DNA from: an uncultured Cellvibrio sp. | Lineage (GTDB): Bacteria > Pseudomonadota > Gammaproteobacteria > Pseudomonadales > Cellvibrionaceae | Assembly: GCA_946480695.1 (NCBI GenBank) | Contig: CAMLKG010000018.1 | Location: 1 to 64,000 of the forward strand | Direction: 5' to 3' | Length of the DNA: 64,000 nt | Shown here: positions 28,167-35,856 of the stretch, piece by piece | Numbering within the stretch: the first letter of the stretch is position 1 | How the letters are laid out: each line of letters opens with the position of its first letter | Position numbers and translations under genes: made by a program | Notes under the pieces: model-generated | Told to the model about the DNA's origin: nothing | What the model saw: only the letters and a program-made list of their open reading frames with translations | Databases searched by the model: none

Positions 28167-29204
28167 TTATCGCGATTGGCGGCGGTAGAGGCGAATTTTA
28201 TTATTGGCATGCTCATGGGCGATGTTGAAGTTTTGTTCAAGGGCCGCGAGCAAGCCATCCACATCGCCTGCCTTGAATAAACCGGCAATACGTTTTTGTT
28301 TGAGCCCATGGTCATTAATTTCAAATTGCACCGGCGTATAGCGGTTAATTTCACGCACGGCTTGTTCGAGTGTCTCCCCGCGAAAAACCAATTTTCCTTC
28401 GCGCCAGCTCAGGCTGGTAAGTATTTCGCTTTCATTCACTTTTGCAATTTTTTGATCGGGCGTGCCCAGTAAAATTTTCTCGCCTTTGGAAACAGCGAGC
28501 GAATTGCCAGGCAAACGTTTTGGTTTGATGGCATGGGCAGCTTTTGATGCAATATTTTGCGCAACCAATACTTTGCCTTCGGTCACTAACAAGGCCACCT
28601 CCTGGTCATTATAAATTCGTATATTAAAGGCAGTGCCGACGGCTTGTACGATTTTATTGCGAGCGATAACACTCAGCGGGCGCGATGGGTCGTGAGCCAC
28701 TTCAATATTTATTTCCCCGCGCTCCAGAAAAAATAACCTGTGACCATCACTGTATTCCACCGCGACACGGCTATTGGTATTAAGTACCAATTGTGATCCA
28801 TCCGGCAAATTGACATTGGATTGTTCGCCTATCGCCGTTTCGTAAATACCATCAACCATAGCAGGGGTGGATGGTAAGGACATAAAATTCCAGCCGATGA
28901 AAACCAGCAGGAAAACCAGGGATGCGGCCACGGCTCCGTAAAAAATGGTCCCATTCAAATGCGGTTGCATTGCGCGATTGTTTACCGGGGCCTGAAATAA
29001 ATCAGCCAGGCGTGCGAGGCTATCCATTTTGTCCCACAACTCAGCCATTTCCAGCAGCGCCTTGCGGTGCATATCATTGGCGGCGAGCCATTCTTGCAGT
29101 GCATGGCGTTCATCGCTGGTGAGTTGGCGATCCAGCCGCGCAATCCACAGGCTTGCTTCGTCTTCAATATTGTCCCTGTTTGGAAATTCGATGATATTGC
29201 TCAT
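28167..29204 (-). CDS. FecR-like transmembrane anti-sigma factor
   Basis: A 345-residue protein starting at ATG 29204, whose ATGA overlaps the sigma-factor stop codon; AGGGGG lies 7 bases upstream. The N-terminal cytoplasmic DUF4880-type segment has ASLWIARLDRQLTSDERHALQEWL. One membrane helix follows (about 93-113; GAVAASLVFLLVFIGWNFM). The periplasmic FecR domain contains LPDGSQLVLNTNSRVAVEY and FFLERGEINIEVAHDPSRPLSV. In Fec-type systems this protein holds the sigma factor and releases it when the receptor's STN domain reports a loaded receptor. All three parts are in this operon, so this is a complete cell-surface signalling set. Confidence 0.92.
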   Translation of the reverse strand: MSNIIEFPNRDNIEDEASLWIARLDRQLTSDERHALQEWLAANDMHRKALLEMAELWDKMDSLARLADLFQAPVNNRAMQPHLNGTIFYGAVAASLVFLLVFIGWNFMSLPSTPAMVDGIYETAIGEQSNVNLPDGSQLVLNTNSRVAVEYSDGHRLFFLERGEINIEVAHDPSRPLSVIARNKIVQAVGTAFNIRIYNDQEVALLVTEGKVLVAQNIASKAAHAIKPKRLPGNSLAVSKGEKILLGTPDQKIAKVNESEILTSLSWREGKLVFRGETLEQAVREINRYTPVQFEINDHGLKQKRIAGLFKAGDVDGLLAALEQNFNIAHEHANNKIRLYRRQSR

Positions 29205-29764
29205 AGTTTGCCCCCTGTTGTGGGCAATGGTTGTGCCGGGTCTGTTGCAGCGTTCCGGCGCGCCGCCATCAATTGTGCGCAACGTTTAAGTCCGGTTGCG
29301 ATATGTTTCTCTACCGTGTTTTCGCTGATGCGCAATTGGGTTGCTATTTCCCGTTGCGAATAGCCGTAGACTTTTTTCAAGACAAACGCTTTGCGACATT
29401 GCAGCGGTAGCTGCCGTACCGCTTCGCAAAAATGGCTGAATTCCTGGTTGGCCGCGACACGCTCAAATGTGTCGTCAGGATGGCTGGTAAATTCAGGTAC
29501 TGTGTCATCATCACCCTCATCCAGGCTAACCGTAAGGCGTGTTTCTGCTTTTTTCAGGTGATCCAATGCCAGGTTTTGTGCCGTGCGCAACATAAACGAC
29601 CGCGGATATTGAATCTCATCGCGGTTTTCAACCTGGCACACGCGCACATAGGTTTCCTGCACTATATCTTCCACTTCCCTGGGCGGTACCATGCGTGACA
29701 CCGCGCGCGCAAGGGCGGTACGCAAGCTGATAAACAACCCGGAAATTTTCTCGTCATTCACCAT
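29201..29764 (-). CDS. FecI-type ECF sigma factor
   Basis: A 187-residue sigma-70 family protein. Region 2 has PPREVEDIVQETYVRVCQ and YPRSFMLRTAQNLALDHLKK; region 4 has LPLQCRKAFVLKKVYGYSQR and IATQLRISENTVEKHI as the helix-turn-helix. It opens the operon and shares a 4-bp ATGA overlap with the FecR-like gene, the usual arrangement for a sigma/anti-sigma pair. It probably directs RNA polymerase to the receptor/halogenase genes and possibly its own promoter. Confidence 0.94.
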   Translation of the reverse strand: MVNDEKISGLFISLRTALARAVSRMVPPREVEDIVQETYVRVCQVENRDEIQYPRSFMLRTAQNLALDHLKKAETRLTVSLDEGDDDTVPEFTSHPDDTFERVAANQEFSHFCEAVRQLPLQCRKAFVLKKVYGYSQREIATQLRISENTVEKHIATGLKRCAQLMAARRNAATDPAQPLPTTGGKL

Positions 29765-29827
29765 GTTTTTTTGCCATTGTTATTTGCTTCCTATGATTAA
29801 TTTCATCCAATGGTTATAGACGATACA

Positions 29828-29840
29828 GGAAGCGCTTTCC
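29828..29840. promoter_or_regulatory. LacI/GalR-type operator-like palindrome, site 1
   Basis: GGAAGCGCTTTCC, with the perfect 8-bp core AAGCGCTT, lies 64-76 bp upstream of the ECF sigma-factor ATG. This is the usual form of LacI-family operators (central CG with AAGC/GCTT arms). No LacI-family gene is in the window. Confidence 0.45.
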
Positions 29841-29991
29841 GCCATAAAATAAATTAGCATCTTGTGCCTTCTTAACAGGCTTTACACTGCATTCGATTGT
29901 TGTTTGCAGTTCTTGATCATAAACGCTTCAATTCCCATGTTAAAAAGTGTGAAGAAGCTGATGATTTATACAGTTTTCTCGTGGTAGGTTA

Positions 29992-29999
29992 AGCGCTTG
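29992..29999. promoter_or_regulatory. LacI/GalR-type operator-like core, site 2
   Basis: A second AAGCGCTT core, in the context GGTTAAGCGCTTGA, 37-44 bp before the acetyltransferase-like gene and about 160 bp from site 1, in the same divergent promoter region. Two such cores in 270 bp are more than expected by chance, but the flanks are weaker than at site 1. Confidence 0.3.
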
Positions 30000-30035
30000 A
30001 TAATTTTATCATTGCATACAACGAAGGAATTTTTT

Positions 30036-30599
30036 ATGTCGATGAATTTAGGATATGCGCACGCACAGAACAGATATGAGCGGTTACGTGTAATTGCCAG
30101 GGAAGTAACTCAGGAAACACTTAGAGATTATTATCAGGATTCAGGTAGCATTGCCCTTGGTGACATAGACGACAAAGCATTAGTTGCATCCCGTAGTTGG
30201 CTGGATATGCGGTGTTCTCGACCACGAGCTGAATGGAGTTGGGATGAAGCTGCCAAAATATATAGGCAGCGTCACCCAAACAGGTTTGAACTGTCAGTTT
30301 GGTTCAAAGGTTCATTATGTGGTCTGTCTTACGGAAGGCCATCCTTTGCCAGTACACGATTACGTATTGAGCTAATAGAAGGGGCGCCTCGTGTTGGAAA
30401 TCCGCTTGGTCCCAATCGGGTGGTTCCAATAACAATCATGAATGCTACGGCCTATGCAGGAATACTCGGTGCCAAAGAAATAAGGATCATGAGACCAATC
30501 CCCACTTTGGTGTCATATTACGAAAGTCTTGATTTTACTTATGTTAAAACTACTGGTGCAGAACACTTTCCCGATTATTTGTACAAAATTATCAAATGA
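30036..30599 (+). CDS. GNAT-like acetyltransferase-fold protein of unknown function
   Basis: A 187-residue protein. The ATG at 30036 (MSMNLGYAHAQ) has GAAGGA about 8 bases upstream and is preferred to the in-frame ATG at 29997. The C-terminal half has a strand pair ELSVWFKGSLCGLSYGRPS, a helix region IMNATAYAGILGAKEIRIM and the closing LVSYYESLDFTYV, which matches the Y-E-x-L-G-F end of GNAT folds. The acetyl-CoA-binding Q/RxxGxG/A loop is not clear, so catalysis is uncertain. It heads a compact run of tiny genes (next start 9 bp on) with noticeably lower GC and different codon use from the neighbouring carbohydrate genes. This suggests acquired DNA. The family call is tentative. Confidence 0.6.
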   Translation: MSMNLGYAHAQNRYERLRVIAREVTQETLRDYYQDSGSIALGDIDDKALVASRSWLDMRCSRPRAEWSWDEAAKIYRQRHPNRFELSVWFKGSLCGLSYGRPSFASTRLRIELIEGAPRVGNPLGPNRVVPITIMNATAYAGILGAKEIRIMRPIPTLVSYYESLDFTYVKTTGAEHFPDYLYKIIK

Positions 30600-30608
30600 G
30601 GTAACAGC

Positions 30609-30794
30609 ATGAGTAACGATAATGGTTCTACATCTGAAGAAATCTATTTAAAAGAAAAACTTAGAAAAATGCTAAAGAAGAATAGAACACCAATCTATAC
30701 CCCTGATGATGAAGGTGGAACTTATAACGGGCCCATTGACAAAAAAAGCATGGAAAAGCAAACGGAGGAAGATGATGAAAAACCTGAGAAATGA
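30609..30794 (+). CDS. Small hydrophilic protein of unknown function
   Basis: A 61-residue, highly charged protein (about one third Lys, Glu or Asp), with no signal peptide and no hydrophobic segment. The centre has KKNRTPIYTPDDEGGTYNGP; the C-terminus is EEDDEKPEK. A GAGG ribosome site overlaps the end of the preceding gene, and its 3' end overlaps the next small gene, so it is translated as part of this module. It is not recognised and is probably disordered. Confidence 0.6.
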   Translation: MSNDNGSTSEEIYLKEKLRKMLKKNRTPIYTPDDEGGTYNGPIDKKSMEKQTEEDDEKPEK

Positions 30795-30924
30795 TCAGGA
30801 AGCGAAAGCAAAAGCCAAAGCATCTTTAATATTGAATAAGGTTAAGGCGTTCGCCGTGCCAACTCAAAAAGAGCCGAACAAGAAGATGCCGGCAACGAAG
30901 AAGAAAGTCCTTAATTCAGAATGA
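30772..30924 (+). CDS. Small Lys/Ala-rich basic protein of unknown function
   Basis: A 50-residue protein (MMKNLRNDQEAKAKAKASL start, KKKVLNSE end) in a different frame from the gene it overlaps by 23 bp. GGAGGA at 30764-30769 is a near-perfect ribosome site for the ATG at 30775 (a second ATG lies at 30772). Strongly basic composition could mean nucleic-acid binding, but nothing specific is seen. Its TGA overlaps an ATG (ATGA at 30921) that opens only 21 codons, possibly the cut-off start of another gene. Confidence 0.5.
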   Translation: MMKNLRNDQEAKAKAKASLILNKVKAFAVPTQKEPNKKMPATKKKVLNSE

Positions 30925-31092
30925 TTGATTTACAAGGGAAAGTAAAAGAAGGACGCCATAAGGAAGTGATGGTATTTTTACACTGAACTGCTAACCGGTG
31001 AATGCTACAGTCAGGCCAGTGCCCGTCACCAGAGCGGTGCTAGAGTTAAATACCTCCAACCTGGAAAATGGCACTTGCCGAAGGAGATTTCC

Positions 31093-33015
31093 ATGTCATT
31101 CACCCAGCAACAATTATTGGCGTCGCGCCCGGATTCCATCACCAGCGTAAATTTACCTCGGCGTATCAATTACTTTCCCTCGCCTGCGGATTGGCGCAAT
31201 GAAACCTTGTATTTTTTATTGGTTGATCGCTTTAGCGATGGACAGGAGGCGTTACGTCCGATGGTGGATCGCCACAACCTGGCGGCGGCGCGCCCCGCCG
31301 ATTGGCGCTGGGATTTGTGGTCGCAATCCGGTGGTGAACGCTGGCAGGGTGGCACGCTGCAAGGTGTCGCATCCAAGCTCGATTATTTAAAACACCTCGG
31401 CATTACCTGCATATGGTTGAGCCCGGTGTTTAAACAGCGCGGCCACATGAATTCATTCCACGGTTACGGCATCCAGGATTTCCTCGAAGTGGATCCGCAT
31501 TTCGGTGATCGCCAGGCATTGGTCGATTTAATTACGTTGGCTCACGCTAAAGGAATGCGTGTGATCCTGGATATTATTTTTAATCATTCGGGTGAGAACT
31601 GGACTTATCCCCCGCATTTGCCCGGCGGAAAATATCAGCCGCATTACACCGCGCAGCAATATGACTTCGGCGCATGGCGCGATCCGCAGGGTGAGGATAT
31701 CGCCACCATCACTCATGTTGACGACGGTGTGTGGCCAATGGAATTACAACATCCGGATGTCTATACGCGCGCAGGCGCGGGTAATTTAGGCGCGGGTGAT
31801 GTTGATGACCCCAACGCCGAACACAAGCGCACGGATTTTATTACGTTAAAGGATTTTGCCCTGGATAACCCCGGCGTGATGACTAATTTGGCGCGCTGTT
31901 ATAAATATTGGATCGCCCTAACGGATTGTGACGGTTTCCGTATGGATACTCTTAAACATGTTTCGTTTGAGCAGGCGCGCAATTTTTGCGGAACCATTAA
32001 GGAATTCGCGGCAAATATCGGCAAGCATGATTTTTTCCTGGTGGGTGAAATCGCCGGTGGTGATTTTGAACAGAATCGGTACCTGGATGTATTGCAGCGC
32101 AATTTAAATGCGGCCCTGGATATCGGCAATATGCGCGTGACCCTGAACCAGGTCGCCAAAGGTTTACAGAATCCGGCGGATTATTTTGCCGGTTTTGATC
32201 CGGGTAATGCGGTAATGGGTTCGCATCGCGCGGTAGGTGCAAAACATGTTTCCATCCTGGATGACCATGATCATGTGTTTGGAAAAAAATTGCGCTTTTC
32301 CGCTGAGGCTGTTTCGCCGCACCAGGTTGCTGCGGGCGTTGGCTTGCAATTATTTACCTTGGGAATTCCCTGCGTTTATTACGGTACCGAACAAAGTCTG
32401 GGAGGGCCGGAAATTCATGAAAGAATCTGGTTGCAGGGCTTTGGTTCCAATGATCGCTATTTGCGCGAAACCTTATTCGGCCCTGAACATCCGCGCAAAA
32501 GCGGATTGGCCGGCCTGGATATTGTTGCGGGCACCACTGACGCAACATTGCCGGGCTTTGGCCCTTTCGGTACGCAAGGGCACCATTGTTTTGATGCGGA
32601 AAGCCCGGCCTATTTGCGCATCAGCGCCATGGCCAATACGCGCGCATTATTTCCCGCACTGCGCGTGGGAAGGCAATACCTGCGCCCCATTTCATTTTTA
32701 AATTTGCCTTTCGCTGTTTATAACGAGGGTGAAATTATTGCGTGGTCGCGCATTCTGGATGATGAAGAGTGCCTGGTCGTGTTAAACCCCCACGGCACAG
32801 CCAAACGCGGGGCCGATATCCTGGTTGATGCAGCATTGAATCCCGTAGGTAGCAGTATGACCCTGGTGTTAAATACCGAAGTCGCCGCCGGGCTCTACTC
32901 ACCGGGAAACAACCCGGGAAGCCATAAAATTATTAAGAAAAACAGTGCGGGCATCCATTACCTCGAGGTGCGCGAACTCGGCCCTTCGGAATTGCTGGTG
33001 TTTTGTAATCATTAA
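31093..33015 (+). CDS. GH13 alpha-amylase family glycosidase, cytoplasmic
   Basis: A 640-residue protein. The ATG at 31093 has AAGGAG 7 bases upstream and is preferred to 31075. There is no signal peptide. The GH13 (beta/alpha)8 barrel has ITCIWLSPVFKQRG, conserved region I VILDIIFNHSGENW, region II DCDGFRMDTLKH (nucleophile Asp about 287), region III FFLVGEIAGG (acid/base Glu) and region IV ILDDHDHVFG (transition-state Asp). YCFADG-like C-terminal strands form domain C. It acts on alpha-1,4 or alpha-1,6 glucans or maltodextrins inside the cell. The exact subfamily cannot be fixed by eye. It stands alone between the small accessory module and a convergent methyltransferase gene. Confidence 0.88.
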   Translation: MSFTQQQLLASRPDSITSVNLPRRINYFPSPADWRNETLYFLLVDRFSDGQEALRPMVDRHNLAAARPADWRWDLWSQSGGERWQGGTLQGVASKLDYLKHLGITCIWLSPVFKQRGHMNSFHGYGIQDFLEVDPHFGDRQALVDLITLAHAKGMRVILDIIFNHSGENWTYPPHLPGGKYQPHYTAQQYDFGAWRDPQGEDIATITHVDDGVWPMELQHPDVYTRAGAGNLGAGDVDDPNAEHKRTDFITLKDFALDNPGVMTNLARCYKYWIALTDCDGFRMDTLKHVSFEQARNFCGTIKEFAANIGKHDFFLVGEIAGGDFEQNRYLDVLQRNLNAALDIGNMRVTLNQVAKGLQNPADYFAGFDPGNAVMGSHRAVGAKHVSILDDHDHVFGKKLRFSAEAVSPHQVAAGVGLQLFTLGIPCVYYGTEQSLGGPEIHERIWLQGFGSNDRYLRETLFGPEHPRKSGLAGLDIVAGTTDATLPGFGPFGTQGHHCFDAESPAYLRISAMANTRALFPALRVGRQYLRPISFLNLPFAVYNEGEIIAWSRILDDEECLVVLNPHGTAKRGADILVDAALNPVGSSMTLVLNTEVAAGLYSPGNNPGSHKIIKKNSAGIHYLEVRELGPSELLVFCNH

Positions 33016-33019
33016 ATAA

Positions 33020-33055
33020 AAAAAGCCAACCCGCTGGGATTGGCTCCAGGTTTTA
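33020..33055. terminator. Terminator between convergent GH13 and methyltransferase genes
   Basis: Stem AGCCAACCC / GGG(A)TTGGCT (33024-33045, one bulged A), with A7 before it and a short TTTT after. It probably acts in both directions. Confidence 0.75.
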
Positions 33056-33062
33056 CTGCATA

Positions 33063-33926
33063 TTATTTTTTGCGGAACAACAAAGTCACCCGATTTGACT
33101 CACCTATCGCCTGATATTTAGGTTTGTCGGTTTCCGGCGCGTTCAGGCTGGGTGGCAAACGCCATACATTTTCGCCGGCTTGCGGATTGTCTTTGGGGTT
33201 TTTGTTGATGTCAGTTTCACCGATCAATTCGAAACCGGCTTGTTCCATAACGGCGATGATTTTCGAACGCTTTAAATAACCGGTTTCCCCCGTCGCCATC
33301 GCATCGGGCTGGTCTTCACTGATGAGGTGCTGGACAACACCCACAGTACCGCCGGGCTTTAATATGCGCCTGGTTTCAGTGAGCGCCTGGGTCAGGTAGG
33401 CGCCGTTATTTTCAAAGCGGGCAAGGTTATGCAGTGCGCGGATAAACAGCACCGAATCCACGTTGCCGGTCAAGCCTGCCGGCAGGGTTGCGAAAGTGTA
33501 GGCCTGCGCTGCGGCACCATCATTGCCGCCCCAGGTTGCTGCATTCGCTGTCCATTCCGCAGGCCAGCGTTTGCGCCCTTCGATAAATTGAACATTGGCC
33601 CAGCTACCGAATTTCGGCCACATGTCCATGCTGTAATCAACACCGATCAACTGGCCATTTTTACCCAAATAAGGAACGAGGATTTTTGAATACCAACCAT
33701 CTCCCGGTAAAACCTCAACCACAATATCACCCGGTTTAATCCCAAAGAATGCCAGGGTTTCTACCGGGTGGCGCGCCGCATAACGCGCTTGCTGCTCAGC
33801 GGGCAGGCCCTGGGTAATGCCGGTTAGCTTCTGGATATTTTCCTTGTTCAAGGTATGGGTCGGCGTCGGTGGGTTTGCACAAGCGCCAAGCAATAACACA
33901 CTGGCGATTAACGCGAGTTTTTTCAT
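33063..33926 (-). CDS. Lipoprotein with class I SAM-dependent methyltransferase fold
   Basis: A 287-residue protein with a lipoprotein signal: MKKLALIASVLLLGACANPP, lipobox LGAC at about residue 16. After a short linker comes a methyltransferase-like domain: IKPGDIVVEVLPGDGWYSKI (motif I, with E-x-x-P-G-x-G in place of the usual E-x-G-x-G-x-G), LIGVDYSMDM, LFIRALHNLARF, and ILKPGGTVGVVQHL (post-I/motif III). Related predicted methyltransferases occur in many proteobacteria with the same exported signal. SAM is not expected outside the cytoplasm, so the fold may have another use or ligand there. It is monocistronic. Confidence 0.82.
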   Translation of the reverse strand: MKKLALIASVLLLGACANPPTPTHTLNKENIQKLTGITQGLPAEQQARYAARHPVETLAFFGIKPGDIVVEVLPGDGWYSKILVPYLGKNGQLIGVDYSMDMWPKFGSWANVQFIEGRKRWPAEWTANAATWGGNDGAAAQAYTFATLPAGLTGNVDSVLFIRALHNLARFENNGAYLTQALTETRRILKPGGTVGVVQHLISEDQPDAMATGETGYLKRSKIIAVMEQAGFELIGETDINKNPKDNPQAGENVWRLPPSLNAPETDKPKYQAIGESNRVTLLFRKK

Positions 33927-34032
33927 GTCAACTGTCCTTTGGGTAGAGTTTGGAAGTGCGCCAGAGTTTGCCAGTTATTCAGCGGGATGGGGCGCGTGGC
34001 GGGATTATTTTTTGTAAAGTTCCAATAAATAC

Positions 34033-34053
34033 AAAACCCGCCTAGGGCGGGCT
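34033..34053 (-). terminator. Terminator of GH30 gene
   Basis: On the minus strand CCCGCC-CTA-GGCGGG followed by TTTTG, 18-34 bp past the glycosidase stop codon. Confidence 0.8.
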
Positions 34054-34070
34054 GTACAAAATAAGTTGAA

Positions 34071-35555
34071 TCAATAAACCAATGTTTGGATCGCGTGGGC
34101 AGGAATAGTGACATTGGTTTCCGCATTGCCGATGTAATAACGGTAGGAAACGGCGGTATCGCTGTTGTTCATGACCACGGTGGCGAGTTTATTATCGGCA
34201 TTAATGAATGATGTGGTTTGCAAAACACTGCGACTGGTGATTGCACTGACACGCCGGGCCCCGGGCTTGATAAATTTGGCAAAGTGGCCGAGGTAGTAGT
34301 AACTCGGTGTATAAATTAATTCGCCCTTGCTGCTGGCATGGATCGGCGCGAAGCAGAAGTTACCGACGTGGTTGGGGCCACCGTTGTCATCCAGCAAAAT
34401 ATTCCAATCAGTCCAGGCCACAGCGCCTGCATTGAAATCATTTATTAACGAATCACCGTACCGCTCGCCGTTCGGCCAATACTGGTAACGTTCCGGGTTA
34501 AATTTTTCCACTGTGGCTTCGGTGAGCATTAAATTTACGTGCGGGTAAGCGTTATTGACTTCAGCCACATTCCTGTACATTGGCTGGCCGCCGGTCCAGG
34601 TTTCGTACCAGTGGAAACCTATGCCCCATACATATTTTGCCGCGTCCGGGTCACCCATGATGGTGTGGGCGCGATGGGTAATTAAATCGCGGTTGTGATC
34701 CCACACAATAATTTTTTTATCGCCCAAACCTTCCGCTTTTAATGTTGGGCCCAGGTGATTTTTAAGGAAGTCACGCTCTTCTTCGGCGGTATAGATCATG
34801 GATTCCCAGGTTTGTTTGGCCATAGGTTCGTTTTGTACGGTTAAACCCCAGATAGGTACACCTGCTTTTTCGTAGGCTTTAATAAATTTGGTGAAGTAAA
34901 GCGCCCAGGCCTGGTTGTATTCCGGTAATAATTTTCCGCCGCGCAACATGGTGTTGGTGTCTTTCATAAATGCCGGCGCGGACCAGGGACTGGCGTAGGT
35001 AGTGATTGCACCACCGGCCGCAGCGATGATTTTTTTTATCAGCGGCAAGCGATATTGGCGGTCGTGGTCGATGTTGAAGGTTGTTAATGCCTTGTCGCCT
35101 TCCTTGATGTAAGTGTAACTGCCGCTGCTGAAATCCGAACTGTGGATGGTGGTGCGCAGCAATGTGTAACCTATGCCTTTTTCTGTGTCGTAATAGGCTT
35201 GTAAAAATTCGTCCTGTTTTTTGCGGTTTAAATTTGCAAAGACTTCGGCACTTGCATCGGTGACCGCTCCACCAATGCCCAGGATTTTTTGGTAGCGAAT
35301 GCCAGGGTTTACTACCACGGCAATATCAGTTTCAGGGTATTGCTGCGCCGGTTTCAGGTGAAGTGTATCGCTCAGGCTCAGCCGCTGGTTTGAATCTTTA
35401 GCGGTAGTGTAAACCTCGATAGTTTTTTCGGCGGCGATTGCATTGATGCTCAGGCTAGTGATCGCGGCAACCACCAGCGTCGATATGCCAAGGCTGAGCA
35501 GGCCGGGCCTGTTTAGACGGTTAATTGGATTATGTTTGGTGTCGGGTCTGGTCAT
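34071..35555 (-). CDS. Secreted GH30 glycosidase (glucosylceramidase / beta-1,6-glucanase type)
   Basis: A 494-residue protein. A long N-terminal signal region has its hydrophobic core at LSLGISTLVVAAITSLSINAIA and a likely cut after AIAA. The GH30 domain has ILGIGGAVTDASAEVF, LLRTTIHSSDFSSGSYTY, ASPWSAPAFMKDTN, acid/base Glu in GLTVQNEPMAKQTWES, nucleophile Glu in LMLTEATVEKF, and the C-terminal beta domain usual for subfamily 1 (GARRVSAITSRS). The most likely substrates are beta-linked glucans such as beta-1,6-glucan, or glucosides. No extra binding module or Ser linker is present, unlike the two GH5 enzymes nearby. It is monocistronic, with its own terminator. Confidence 0.9.
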   Translation of the reverse strand: MTRPDTKHNPINRLNRPGLLSLGISTLVVAAITSLSINAIAAEKTIEVYTTAKDSNQRLSLSDTLHLKPAQQYPETDIAVVVNPGIRYQKILGIGGAVTDASAEVFANLNRKKQDEFLQAYYDTEKGIGYTLLRTTIHSSDFSSGSYTYIKEGDKALTTFNIDHDRQYRLPLIKKIIAAAGGAITTYASPWSAPAFMKDTNTMLRGGKLLPEYNQAWALYFTKFIKAYEKAGVPIWGLTVQNEPMAKQTWESMIYTAEEERDFLKNHLGPTLKAEGLGDKKIIVWDHNRDLITHRAHTIMGDPDAAKYVWGIGFHWYETWTGGQPMYRNVAEVNNAYPHVNLMLTEATVEKFNPERYQYWPNGERYGDSLINDFNAGAVAWTDWNILLDDNGGPNHVGNFCFAPIHASSKGELIYTPSYYYLGHFAKFIKPGARRVSAITSRSVLQTTSFINADNKLATVVMNNSDTAVSYRYYIGNAETNVTIPAHAIQTLVY

Positions 35556-35856
35556 AGGTGTCTCATCTTAAAAACTCTTGCAAGCGGTTTATAGTTATTA
35601 CCGCCCCATACTGGTTGATTCCCTCTGGTTTTGCGCCCGATTAAATTTATTCGAACCCTTAAGATGGCTAAGTCTGGTAAATCCGTTGGTTTTACCGTAA
35701 ATCAGGGAGGGGATCCTTGGAGTCCGTTTAGGTGATTTTTACTCGAACCAGGGCTGACTACCTTTCGGTCAAAAATAAACAGTTGCTGGGACTTTTATAG
35801 AATGCGGGGTTCCGTTAGGCTCTTGCATATTTGAACGACAAAAATGGAATCTGATA
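35556..35856. other. Divergent promoter region (301 bp) between GH30 and lipoprotein genes
   Basis: No gene is supported. The strip must hold both promoters. An inverted repeat GGTAAA / TTTACC lies at 35676-35681 and 35691-35696, and a TATAGA-like -10 box at about 35797 would suit the rightward lipoprotein gene. No known operator was recognised. Confidence 0.4.
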
